From Bacteroidales bacterium UBA3630 (GTDB taxonomy: Bacteria > Bacteroidota > Bacteroidia > Bacteroidales > P3): a DNA stretch of 32,008 nucleotides. Of this stretch, positions 21,593 to 29,239 are shown piece by piece. The notes below the pieces were generated by a model. That model was not told the origin of the DNA. It searched no databases and was given only the letters and a program-made list of their open reading frames with translations. Where the stretch lies: assembly GCA_002373995.1 (NCBI GenBank), contig DFLB01000050.1, forward strand, positions 792-32,799, read 5' to 3'. Position 1 is the stretch's first letter. The number at the start of each line of letters is the position of its first letter. The position numbers and the translations under genes were made by a program.

Positions 21593-22003
21593 ATGAAAAA
21601 GATATTTCTCGTAATTGCAACGCTGCTTTGCTTCCCAGCCTGCACACCCCCCGAAACAGAGACAGAGCAGGCAATGGATTACAGCAAAGCCATCGTTGGG
21701 AAGTGGCTACAGACTGAGACCACAGGAGACTATGAATCAATAGACAGCAGCATATATGATTTTCATGCAGACAACTCGCTCACCCTCTCCTATACCCTGG
21801 ATAGCGAGGATGTCACCGAAAGCAACTATCAATGGTACACCACCCACGATACACTGACTATTGCGCGACGCCGCTCCGCAAATGGAGAACCCGGGATGCC
21901 CGCATGGTATCGGATAGAAAGGCTCACCGACACTGACATGGTGTGGTACAACATGATGTGGCACAGCGAGTCCCACACATACTTGACACGTATTACTGAT
22001 TAA
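21593..22003 (+). CDS. Small lipocalin-like lipoprotein
   Basis: This 136-aa protein has a signal peptide with lipobox CFPAC (Cys17). It then has a short strand-rich domain starting AIVGKWLQTETTGDYESIDSSIYDFHADNSLTLSY. The GKW...F..dg..t pattern is typical of lipocalin-like domains common in Bacteroidales lipoproteins. Ligand and role are unknown. It lies 21 bp after the previous gene, probably in the same transcript. Its stop overlaps the stop of minus-strand rlmN by 4 bases. Confidence 0.78.
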   Translation: MKKIFLVIATLLCFPACTPPETETEQAMDYSKAIVGKWLQTETTGDYESIDSSIYDFHADNSLTLSYTLDSEDVTESNYQWYTTHDTLTIARRRSANGEPGMPAWYRIERLTDTDMVWYNMMWHSESHTYLTRITD

Positions 22004-23031
22004 TCGGCTTGCCCCTTCCGGCCAGCCAGCAAGCCGCAGGCGGCATCAATATCCTGCCCGCGCGAGGCGCGGAGGGTGCATACTATGCCGTTTCTGTTCA
22101 GATAGTCTTGGAATTGCTTGATGGTGGCGGGCATAGAGGTCTTGAAGGGAGCCTCGGGCGACTCATGGAAACGGATGAGGTTGACGCGGCAATCGAGCCC
22201 GCGCAACGCCTCCACCAGTTTGGCGGCATTGCCGAGGTCGTCGTTGAGGCCTCGGAACATAGTGTACTCGAACGACAAGCGCCGCTGTCCACTCCATTCA
22301 TATTTGCGAAGCAAGGCAAGCACCTCGTTTAAGGGGAAGGCCTTCTGCACAGGCATCAACTGCTGACGTTCCTGAGGAACGGGGTTGTGCAGACTGACGG
22401 CGAGGTGGCACTGGCTTTCGTCGAGAAACCGCTGCAATCCGGGAATGATGCCCACGGTGCTGACCGTGACGCGCTTGGGGCTCCAGCCGAGCCCCCACGA
22501 CGAGGTAAGCGCACCGCAGGCAGCCAGCACGGCGTCGATGTTGTCCATCGGCTCGCCCATACCCATAAAGACCACGTTGGTGAGATGCTCGAACTCAGGG
22601 ATAGAGAACAACTGGTTAAGGATGTCGCCAGCACTGAGGTTGCCATGGAAACCCTGCTGGCCAGTGACGCAGAAGCGGCAGCCCATCTTGCACCCCACCT
22701 GGCAGGAGACACACAGCGTGGCACGGTCGTCGTCGGGGATGTAGACGGTTTCGATAAAATGGCCGTCGAGCACAGGGAAGAGGTACTTCTTGGTGCCATC
22801 CCCGCTCACCTGGCAGCGGACAGGGAACTCGCGCCCGATATATGCCAACTCGTTCAGCCGTGCGCGCTGGGCGAGGGACAGATTGGTCATGCGGTCGATA
22901 CTGTCGACACGCTTCTTGTAGAGCCAGTCGCAGAGCTGCTTGGCAGTGAAGCGGGGAAATCCCTCGGCAGCGCAGAGCTCCTGCAGCTGCTCCAAAGTTT
23001 GTCCTAACAGATTAACTTTCACTTCTCTCAA
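22000..23031 (-). CDS. rlmN: Dual-specificity RNA methyltransferase RlmN
   Basis: This 343-aa radical-SAM enzyme adds a methyl group to C2 of A2503 in 23S rRNA and A37 in some tRNAs. The radical-SAM cluster motif C114-x3-C118-x2-C121 (CKMGCRFC) is complete. MGMGEPMDN (about 156-164) is the family signature. The methyl-carrying cysteine near the C-terminus is present as Cys332 in GQDIDAACG. Length matches the family. It is the last gene of the minus-strand operon, 9 bp after the PBP1A stop, and its end meets the plus-strand lipoprotein gene with a 4-base overlap. Confidence 0.97.
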   Translation of the reverse strand: MREVKVNLLGQTLEQLQELCAAEGFPRFTAKQLCDWLYKKRVDSIDRMTNLSLAQRARLNELAYIGREFPVRCQVSGDGTKKYLFPVLDGHFIETVYIPDDDRATLCVSCQVGCKMGCRFCVTGQQGFHGNLSAGDILNQLFSIPEFEHLTNVVFMGMGEPMDNIDAVLAACGALTSSWGLGWSPKRVTVSTVGIIPGLQRFLDESQCHLAVSLHNPVPQERQQLMPVQKAFPLNEVLALLRKYEWSGQRRLSFEYTMFRGLNDDLGNAAKLVEALRGLDCRVNLIRFHESPEAPFKTSMPATIKQFQDYLNRNGIVCTLRASRGQDIDAACGLLAGRKGQAD

Positions 23032-23040
23032 TTCAATTTT

Positions 23041-25287
23041 TCAGAAGTCCCAGTCGAACCCTTCGTTTTCAATCTCCTGCTGGAAGTTGGAACAATCCAT
23101 CTCGATAGGCACCGCAGGGCGGTCGAAATCGCCGCGGAAGAAGTTCAACTTCGGATCCTCGTAGATCTTTTGCATGTAGAGACCGAAGATGGGTAGCGCC
23201 ATAGCCGCTCCCTGGCCGTAGGTCATATTGCGGAAATGGATGCTGCGCAGTTCGCCGCCCGTCCACACAGCCGTGGCTAAACGGGGTGTGATGCCCACAA
23301 ACCAGCAGTCGGAGTTGTTTTGCGTGGTGCCGGTCTTGCCGGCAATATTGGTGGAATAATTGTTCAGGTGGTACTTGTAGTTGAGTCGCACACCGGTGCC
23401 ACTCTGCACGACTCCCTTCATAAGTTCGAGCATCATGTAGGCCGTGGCTTCGTCGAGGGCCTCGCTGCGCTGGGGTGTGAAACGCTCGATGACCATGCCC
23501 TTGTTGTCCTCGATACGTGTCACAAAGATGGGTTCCACATACTCGCCCTTGTTGGCGAAAGTAGCCATAGCGCCAGCCATTTCGTATACCGTAATCTCCG
23601 GCGTGCCAACAGCGATGGCCGGCACTGCGTCGATGGGGCTTCGCACGCCCATCTTGCGGGCGATGTTGATCACCTGCTCGGGCGACCCCTGCTTCATCAG
23701 ATAGGCAGAGACCCAGTTGACCGAATGCGCCAAAGCCCACTTGAGCGTCACCATCTCGTCCTCACGTTCGTGGGTACTGTTCTTGGGACACCAATCCTCC
23801 TTGCCCCACACCTCGAAGCATACCTGCGAGTTAGGCACCTCGGTGCAGGGGAACATGCCGAGATCCTGCAGAGCCATAGTGTAGACAAAAGGCTTGAAGG
23901 TTGAACCGACCTGACGGTGGCTCTGCACGTTGTCATACTTGAAGTAGCGGTAGTTGATACCGCCGACATACGCCTTCACATATCCAGTGCCCGGCTCAAC
24001 GCTCATCAAGCCGGCATTGAGGAAACGCTTACAGTAGATAAGCGAGTCCCAGGGCGACATGACGGTGTCCTTATTGCCCTTCCAGCTGAAGACACGCATC
24101 TTCACCTTTTGATCGAAGGCGGTGCGTATTTCCTTCTGGCTCAGCCCTTCGGCTTTCAGCATACGGTAGCGGTCGCTGTTCTTCATGGCCTGCGTGAGGA
24201 ACTTCTCCTGCTGCTCGTTAGAGATGTCACAGAAGGGATTACCCTTGCGGTTTTTCAACTCACGGTCGAAAGCAGGCTGTATTTCCTTGCTGAAATGCTC
24301 GCGCACAGCTTGCTCAGCATAACGCTGCATACGGCTGTCGATAGTGGTGTATATCTTCAACCCGTCGCGGTGCACATCATAGTACTCGCCGTTCTTCTTT
24401 CTGTGGTGCTTGCACCAGTCCTTCATATAGGTGCGCAGGTATTCGCGGAGATAGGTAGCCAGGCCGTCGTTGTGGCTTTGCGGCGAATAGTGCGACATAT
24501 CGATAGGCTTGGCCTTATAGGTCTCGTAGTCCTCGTCGCTGAGGTAGTCGTAGCGATGCATCTGATACAAGACGGTGTTGCGACGTTCGAGCGCATGGTC
24601 AGGATGCAGGATGGGGCTATAGGTGGTCGGAGCCTTGAGCAGTCCCACCATCATGGCAGCCTCGTCGACATCCAGCTCGGCCGGCGACTTGTCGAAGAAG
24701 GTCTTGCTGGCGGTCTTGATGCCGTAGGCATTGCTGCCGAAGTCTACCGTATTGAAATACATGGCCAAGATCTCCTGTTTGGAGTAGTTGTGCTCCAGTT
24801 TCACGGCGACGACCCACTCCTTGAACTTCACAAACACCACGCCAATCTTGGAGCGCTTGCCGCGGGGGAAAAGGTTTTTGGCCAGTTGCTGGGTGATGGT
24901 GCTGCCACCGCCCGACGACCCATGACGGCCGATGACTGTCTTGAAGAGCACGCGGAACAGGCTTCGAGGGTCTATACCGGAGTGCTTGTAGAAGCGCACA
25001 TCCTCAGTAGCGATGAGGGCGTTGACCAGGTTAGGCGAAATCTGGTCGTAGGTCACATTGGAGCGGTTTTCCACACCAATGAAGCCGAGCACCTCGCCAT
25101 CGGCGCTCAGCACCTCGGACGCCTGCAGGCTCCGAGGGTTCTCCAGTTCCTCGAACGACGGCATGAAACCCAGCCATCCCATTGACAGGAGCGTGAAGAA
25201 CAGGAGTATGAACAGCCACAACCCGCCGAAGACAAGCCACAGGGTCTTGATGTATTTGGGTCGTGAGTCTTTGGTCGTTTTTTTCAT
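23041..25287 (-). CDS. mrcA: Penicillin-binding protein 1A (bifunctional glycosyltransferase/transpeptidase)
   Basis: This 748-aa class A PBP builds and cross-links peptidoglycan. A short cytoplasmic N-terminus and one membrane helix (about 15-36) come first. The GT51 domain has ATEDVRFYKHSGID with catalytic Glu95, GGSTITQQLAKNLFPRG (127-143) and FNTVDFGSNAYGIKTAS. The transpeptidase domain has STFK (Ser462), SVN (522-524) and KTGT (651-654). All key residues are intact. It lies 3 bp after gldH and 9 bp before rlmN in a five-gene minus-strand operon. Pairing with gldH is common in Bacteroidota. Confidence 0.97.
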   Translation of the reverse strand: MKKTTKDSRPKYIKTLWLVFGGLWLFILLFFTLLSMGWLGFMPSFEELENPRSLQASEVLSADGEVLGFIGVENRSNVTYDQISPNLVNALIATEDVRFYKHSGIDPRSLFRVLFKTVIGRHGSSGGGSTITQQLAKNLFPRGKRSKIGVVFVKFKEWVVAVKLEHNYSKQEILAMYFNTVDFGSNAYGIKTASKTFFDKSPAELDVDEAAMMVGLLKAPTTYSPILHPDHALERRNTVLYQMHRYDYLSDEDYETYKAKPIDMSHYSPQSHNDGLATYLREYLRTYMKDWCKHHRKKNGEYYDVHRDGLKIYTTIDSRMQRYAEQAVREHFSKEIQPAFDRELKNRKGNPFCDISNEQQEKFLTQAMKNSDRYRMLKAEGLSQKEIRTAFDQKVKMRVFSWKGNKDTVMSPWDSLIYCKRFLNAGLMSVEPGTGYVKAYVGGINYRYFKYDNVQSHRQVGSTFKPFVYTMALQDLGMFPCTEVPNSQVCFEVWGKEDWCPKNSTHEREDEMVTLKWALAHSVNWVSAYLMKQGSPEQVINIARKMGVRSPIDAVPAIAVGTPEITVYEMAGAMATFANKGEYVEPIFVTRIEDNKGMVIERFTPQRSEALDEATAYMMLELMKGVVQSGTGVRLNYKYHLNNYSTNIAGKTGTTQNNSDCWFVGITPRLATAVWTGGELRSIHFRNMTYGQGAAMALPIFGLYMQKIYEDPKLNFFRGDFDRPAVPIEMDCSNFQQEIENEGFDWDF

Positions 25288-25290
25288 TTG

Positions 25291-25761
25291 CTATCTGTTA
25301 TATTCTATTCGGAAACCGATGTCTTTCAGTCCGTTGATAGCGCTGTCGCGCATACCGTGAGTGACGGAGAAGCGATAGTCGCCCTGCATCGGGAAACGGG
25401 CATTGCGGCGGAAGTAGTAGCGGGTGTCCACATAGCGGCCCGTACGCTTGCCGAGCCAGCGTCCTGCAGCGTCGGCGAGAGGGTACTCAAGAGTATCTTG
25501 CGCCATACTACCGTCGGGGAAGGTGGTGCGGATAAAGAGGAAAGTGTTGGCGTAGGGGTAGCTGACATTGTTGCGCACCTCGATGAGGAAGTTGAAGGTG
25601 CTCGTGGTGTCGGCCACCGATACATCGAATGCCACACTGTCGGCCACAGCCCAGCCGTGTTCGTCCACGGCACGGCTTTCGTCGAAGAACGCCTTGCTGT
25701 CGCAGGCGCCCATTAGCGCTGCGATTGCCACTGCCACCAGTATTGTCATCAGTCTTTTCAT
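25291..25761 (-). CDS. gldH: Gliding-motility-type lipoprotein GldH
   Basis: This 156-aa lipoprotein has signal peptide MKRLMTILVAVAIAALMGAC (Cys20 lipidated), then DSKAFFDESRAVDEHGW, a GldH start pattern. The rest is strand-rich (FNFLIEVRNNVSYPYANTFLFIRTTFPDG). GldH is needed for gliding in Flavobacterium but is also kept in non-gliding Bacteroidales, where its role is unclear. The frame is open up to 25782; I chose ATG 25761, which puts the signal peptide at the end. It lies 17 bp after ricT and 3 bp before the PBP1A gene. Confidence 0.9.
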   Translation of the reverse strand: MKRLMTILVAVAIAALMGACDSKAFFDESRAVDEHGWAVADSVAFDVSVADTTSTFNFLIEVRNNVSYPYANTFLFIRTTFPDGSMAQDTLEYPLADAAGRWLGKRTGRYVDTRYYFRRNARFPMQGDYRFSVTHGMRDSAINGLKDIGFRIEYNR

Positions 25762-25778
25762 GTTGCTGTCATTGAGTG

Positions 25779-27365
25779 TCAACTGCGTCGCTCGCGGCCG
25801 CCACCACTGCGACGAGGATTGTCGCCGCCGGTGTTGTCCCTACGTGGTTTGTTCTGCTGGCGATTGTTGCCGGCGGCGTTGCGGTCGCGTTGCTGGTGAC
25901 CGCCACCGGCGTTGCGATCGCGTTGCTGGCGGTCGCCGCGGTCATTGCCACGGCCGCGCTGGGCAGCGCCTTCGCGACGACCCTCGCGGGGAGCGGGACG
26001 CTCCTGCTCACCAACGACACCGTTTCCACCTTCGGCCAAGCGCATGATTTCACGCTCCACCTCCTCGTCGGTGCTCTCCTGTGCCAACGCCGAGGTCGAC
26101 ATGAGCTCCACTTGGTAGTCCTCCATGCGCTCAGGGTACTGCTGGTTGCGGTTCATCTCTATGATTTCCTTCACCTTTTCGGCAGGCAGGGCTATCAGGT
26201 CGTTCTCGCCTTCGTAGGCATACCACATAATACCGCGGAAGACATCGGTCTTCTTGTACAGCGCCAGCCCTTTCTGGAAGCGTATGGCGTGACCCGCCGG
26301 CGGGAATTTCTTCAGCGCGTCGGCATAGACCTCGTATTCATAGTTCAGGCAGCATTTGAGTTTGCCGCATTGTCCGGCCAGTTTCTGCGGGTTGGGCATG
26401 ATTTGCTGAGTCTTGGCGGCGCTGGTGGTGACGCTTTTGAAGGTGGTGAGCCAGGTTGAGCAGCACAATTCGCGTCCGCAGGTACCTATGCCGCCCACCT
26501 TGCCGGCCTCCTGGCGGACACCGATTTGCTTCATTTCCACACGCACGCGGAACTCTTCGGCCAGCACCTTGATGAGCTCGCGGAAGTCCACGCGGGCATC
26601 GGCCGTGTAGTAAAAGATGGCTTTCGAGCGGTCGCCCTGCATCTCGACGTCGTTCACCTTCATGTCAAGACCCATATCGGCCACTATCTGGCGGGTGCGC
26701 AAGAGGGTGCGGCGCTCCTCGGCCAAGGCTGCCGACCAGCGGTCGATGTCAGTGTCTTTGGCTCGGCGGAAGAGCTTTTTGATATTTTCCGAGTCGGGGC
26801 TGATGCGGTGCTTCCGCATCTGCAGACGGCAGAGTTCACCCGTCAGGCAGACGATGCCCACGTCGTGCCCGGGCTGGCCTTCGACAGCCACCACGTCGCC
26901 CTCGGTCACTTCGAGTCCGTCGGGCAAGCGGTAGAAGTCCTTGTGGTTGTTCTTGAAGCGTACCTCGACGATGTCAAAGGGGCGCTCAGTGGGCTGGCGC
27001 ACTCCGCTGAGCCAGTTGGTAGAGGTGACTTTCGAACAACTCTGGCGCTCGCAACAACTCACAGGTACGTAGGGTTTGGGACAACTGTGGCAGCCACGGG
27101 TCAGGTAGAGGGGTTCCTCGTATTTAACCCAGGGAATTTCGGGGTCAGGGTCGAGATAGGGGTCGAGGGCGCTTTCCTCCGAGCGATACTCTTCCACTTC
27201 CGGATTTTCGCGCTCGACGGTGTGCTTCTTCTCCTCACGGGCTTTGCGTCGCTCGCGCATGAAGGCCTCGATGTCCTCCTTGCTGGCCACCTCTTCCACA
27301 TCGTCGGGAATGGTGTCCACGGGCTTCGGCTCCAGTTCTTGCTCTTTATTTTTGTCTTCTTCCAT
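25779..27365 (-). CDS. ricT: PSP1-domain protein RicT (YaaT-like)
   Basis: This 528-aa cytoplasmic protein has an acidic N-terminal region. A cysteine-rich patch (CHSCPKPYVPVSCCERQSC, about 97-115) follows. The PSP1 domain (about 135-380) includes VEMKQIGVRQEAGKVGGIGTCGRELCCSTWL and NPQKLAGQCGKLKCCLNYE, where the clustered cysteines probably bind iron-sulfur. In Bacillus, RicT (YaaT) acts with RicA and RicF in RNA processing and developmental control. The C-terminal 75 residues form a disordered Arg/Gly/Asn/Gln tail with a repeated QQRDRNAGG/QQRDRNAAG unit, suggesting RNA binding. Its start abuts the holB stop with no gap. Confidence 0.9.
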   Translation of the reverse strand: MEEDKNKEQELEPKPVDTIPDDVEEVASKEDIEAFMRERRKAREEKKHTVERENPEVEEYRSEESALDPYLDPDPEIPWVKYEEPLYLTRGCHSCPKPYVPVSCCERQSCSKVTSTNWLSGVRQPTERPFDIVEVRFKNNHKDFYRLPDGLEVTEGDVVAVEGQPGHDVGIVCLTGELCRLQMRKHRISPDSENIKKLFRRAKDTDIDRWSAALAEERRTLLRTRQIVADMGLDMKVNDVEMQGDRSKAIFYYTADARVDFRELIKVLAEEFRVRVEMKQIGVRQEAGKVGGIGTCGRELCCSTWLTTFKSVTTSAAKTQQIMPNPQKLAGQCGKLKCCLNYEYEVYADALKKFPPAGHAIRFQKGLALYKKTDVFRGIMWYAYEGENDLIALPAEKVKEIIEMNRNQQYPERMEDYQVELMSTSALAQESTDEEVEREIMRLAEGGNGVVGEQERPAPREGRREGAAQRGRGNDRGDRQQRDRNAGGGHQQRDRNAAGNNRQQNKPRRDNTGGDNPRRSGGGRERRS

Positions 27366-28412
27366 TTATCGTTTCTTTAATGCTTTGCTGATGCGGAACG
27401 AAAGTTCCATGAACACTATCTTGCCGTAGGCGTTGCGGCCGACGGCGAAGAGGGCTTCGTTGAGCGCATCGTTGATGAGTTCTATATTATTGACGGTGAT
27501 CATGTTGGGAAACATGGCATCGAATTTCTCGTCGCCCGAGCCAAGATTGCAACGCTGGCCTGCGGCAGACTGCATGAAGCACTCCTGCATCACTTCGAGG
27601 GCATAGCCAAGGAACTGCTTTTGCTGCTCACGTCCCAGGGCGGCGAGTTTCTCAACCTGCGCCGAGAGATCCTTCATGCGCAGCTTGAAGAGCATCCGCA
27701 GCCACTCGACCAGCAGGGGTGCAAAGAGGGCGGCGTTCTCGCGGCGACGGTCGGTGGATTCAGCCTTCAGGCGCACTATCTGCACGCGGCTGATAATGGT
27801 GGGCAGCATATCCTCCGTGTCCTCGTCGACCATGAGTATCAGCGTCCGCGGCAGAGGCTCTTCAAGGGTTTTCAGTAGTTCGTTGGCAGCGGCATTGTTC
27901 ATCTTCGACGGTCGCCATACCAGCAGCATGCGCCATCCCCCCTCGTAGGATTTCATACCGAGCGTCTGCACAATATAGGCGGCGTCAAGTTCGCGTATCA
28001 TTGCCTGCTTGTTGTCGATGCCAAGGTGGGCATACCATGCATCGAGGCTGCCAAGCCCCTGCTGCGACAGGAGAAAATCGCGGAATTCCTGCTGGAATTC
28101 AGCACAGCTGGGATTGCTCTTGACGCGGTCGGTCGTGGCGTTGGGAAAGATAAGATGCAGGTCGGGGTGCATTAGCTGTGCTATTTTCTTGCACTCCGGA
28201 CATTCGCCACACGAGTCGGCCCGCAGGTCGCCCTCGGCGTGGTGCACGCGGTTGGAGCAGCACAGATACTGCATATAGGCCCATGCCAACGCGAGGCTGC
28301 CGTCACGCTCGTCGCCAAGCAGCAACTGTGCGTGGCTGACGCGCCCGCTGTCTATGATTTCCGTCAGCCGATTGATTACATCTCTCTGACCTACAATATC
28401 TTTAAACTGCAT
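27366..28412 (-). CDS. holB: DNA polymerase III subunit delta prime
   Basis: This 348-aa cytoplasmic protein is a clamp-loader AAA+ subunit. The N-terminus MQFKDIVGQRDVINRL is the usual delta-prime/tau start. HAQLLLGDERDGSLALAWA stands where Walker A would be, without GKT, as expected for a non-ATPase delta prime. A zinc-binding set (CGECPECKK plus an earlier CC) follows. Later marks are MNNAAANELLKTLEEPLPRTLILM (the sensor-like helix and EEP) and TIISRVQIVRL (SRC-like arginine region). It is the first gene of the minus-strand operon, 20 bp after its -7 element, and is fused end to start with ricT. Confidence 0.93.
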   Translation of the reverse strand: MQFKDIVGQRDVINRLTEIIDSGRVSHAQLLLGDERDGSLALAWAYMQYLCCSNRVHHAEGDLRADSCGECPECKKIAQLMHPDLHLIFPNATTDRVKSNPSCAEFQQEFRDFLLSQQGLGSLDAWYAHLGIDNKQAMIRELDAAYIVQTLGMKSYEGGWRMLLVWRPSKMNNAAANELLKTLEEPLPRTLILMVDEDTEDMLPTIISRVQIVRLKAESTDRRRENAALFAPLLVEWLRMLFKLRMKDLSAQVEKLAALGREQQKQFLGYALEVMQECFMQSAAGQRCNLGSGDEKFDAMFPNMITVNNIELINDALNEALFAVGRNAYGKIVFMELSFRISKALKKR

Positions 28413-28432
28413 AACCTACTGGTTTAAACTTG

Positions 28433-28440
28433 CAAATATA
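28433..28440 (-). promoter_or_regulatory. -7 promoter element of the holB operon
   Basis: Minus-strand TATATTTG, a TAnnTTTG match, 20 bp before the holB ATG at 28412. No exact -33 TTTG at the usual distance; the region upstream is T-rich. Confidence 0.7.
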
Positions 28441-28703
28441 CACTTTTTTTATCATATACCCACTATTTTTTTACATTTCTATTTAACCTCCCCACCCCCT
28501 CCATTGACACCCCCGTCGCCCACCCCCCGCAGCGACACGGAAGCCCACCTCATCACAACACACTCTTTACCAGCAAAATAACACCCATTCCTTTGCACAA
28601 CCTAAGCACAACCTAAGCATAACCTGTGCATAACCTAAGCATAACCACTACACGACAAACCCCTCAAACCCCTCACCTTTGCCCCGCCCAGATAATATTT
28701 TTT
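28441..28703. other. Intergenic stretch between divergent holB and rimP operons
   Basis: No gene was recognised. AT-rich near 28441-28485, then C-rich, then a tandem 11-bp array at 28596-28650, described separately. The rimP promoter follows at 28704. The two operons diverge, so regulatory sites for both may lie here. Confidence 0.5.
28596..28650 (+). repeat. Tandem 11-bp array CAYAACCTAAG
   Basis: Five consecutive 11-bp units: CACAACCTAAG (28596), CACAACCTAAG (28607), CATAACCTGTG (28618), CATAACCTAAG (28629) and a weaker CATAACCACTA (28640). The step is exact. The array lies between the divergent promoters of holB and rimP. Confidence 0.85.
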
Positions 28704-28734
28704 TTTGCCAGTTTCGAAAAAAGTTGTACCTTTG
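28704..28734 (+). promoter_or_regulatory. Promoter of the rimP-nusA-infB operon
   Basis: TTTG (28704-28707), 19-bp spacer, TACCTTTG (28727-28734). The flanks TTTTGCCAGTT and GTACCTTTGCA are shared with the tRNA-His and tRNA-Asp promoters. Confidence 0.9.
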
Positions 28735-28744
28735 CAGCGGAATG

Positions 28745-28769
28745 AGAGAGGACAAAATCCTCTCTTTTT
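28745..28769 (+). promoter_or_regulatory. Terminator-like hairpin in the rimP leader
   Basis: AGAGAGGA (28745-28752), loop CAAAA, TCCTCTCT (28758-28765), and a run of five T ending at 28769. It lies 10 bp after the -7 element and 6 bp before ATG 28776. An attenuator or a 5'-protecting hairpin are both possible. Confidence 0.65.
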
Positions 28770-28775
28770 GTTGAT

Positions 28776-29216
28776 ATGATAGAGAAAATCAAGGTATTAG
28801 AACTGGTAAACCAGGCTTTGGAGGGGACTGACAAGTTCCTTGTGAACTTGAAAATCACGCCGGACAACCGCATTTATATCGACATCGACGGCGACAACGG
28901 CATCACCATCGACGATTGTATCGCCGTAAGCCGTGCGGTAGAGAGCCAGCTGGATCGCGAGGTGGAGGATTTTGCACTTGATGTGAGTTCGGCCGGCGCC
29001 GATCAGCCGCTGAAGCTGGTGCGGCAATACAGAAAGAACGTGGGCCGCGAGGTGGAGGTAGTGTGTGTGGACGGCGAGCGGGTCGATGGCACGCTGGCCG
29101 AAGTGGGCGAAGAGAGTTTCGCAGTGGTCACACCGGCAAGCAAGCGTCAACCGTCGCAACGGGTTGAGCTGCGCTACAGCGATGTGAAATCGACGCGCGT
29201 GGCTATCAAATTTTAG
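28776..29216 (+). CDS. rimP: Ribosome maturation factor RimP
   Basis: This 146-aa cytoplasmic protein helps assemble the 30S ribosomal subunit. The N-terminal domain contains IYIDIDGDNGITIDDCIAVSRAVESQLDRE (about 33-62) and the family signature LDVSSAGADQPLKLVRQYRKNVGREVEV (about 68-95; usually DVSSPGLDRPL). A small SH3-like C-terminal barrel follows. Here the usual SSPG reads SSAG. Length is normal. It begins the rimP-nusA-infB operon, with nusA 23 bp downstream, the order found widely in bacteria. Confidence 0.95.
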   Translation: MIEKIKVLELVNQALEGTDKFLVNLKITPDNRIYIDIDGDNGITIDDCIAVSRAVESQLDREVEDFALDVSSAGADQPLKLVRQYRKNVGREVEVVCVDGERVDGTLAEVGEESFAVVTPASKRQPSQRVELRYSDVKSTRVAIKF

Positions 29217-29239
29217 TAGAAAGCAAATATTACAAGAAT

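Noticed and set aside
28618..28650. DnaA-box-like TGTGCATAA in the 11-bp array, hinting at an origin
   Set aside because: Only one unit fits the box; the other units read TAAGCATAA or similar, and dnaA/dnaN are not nearby.
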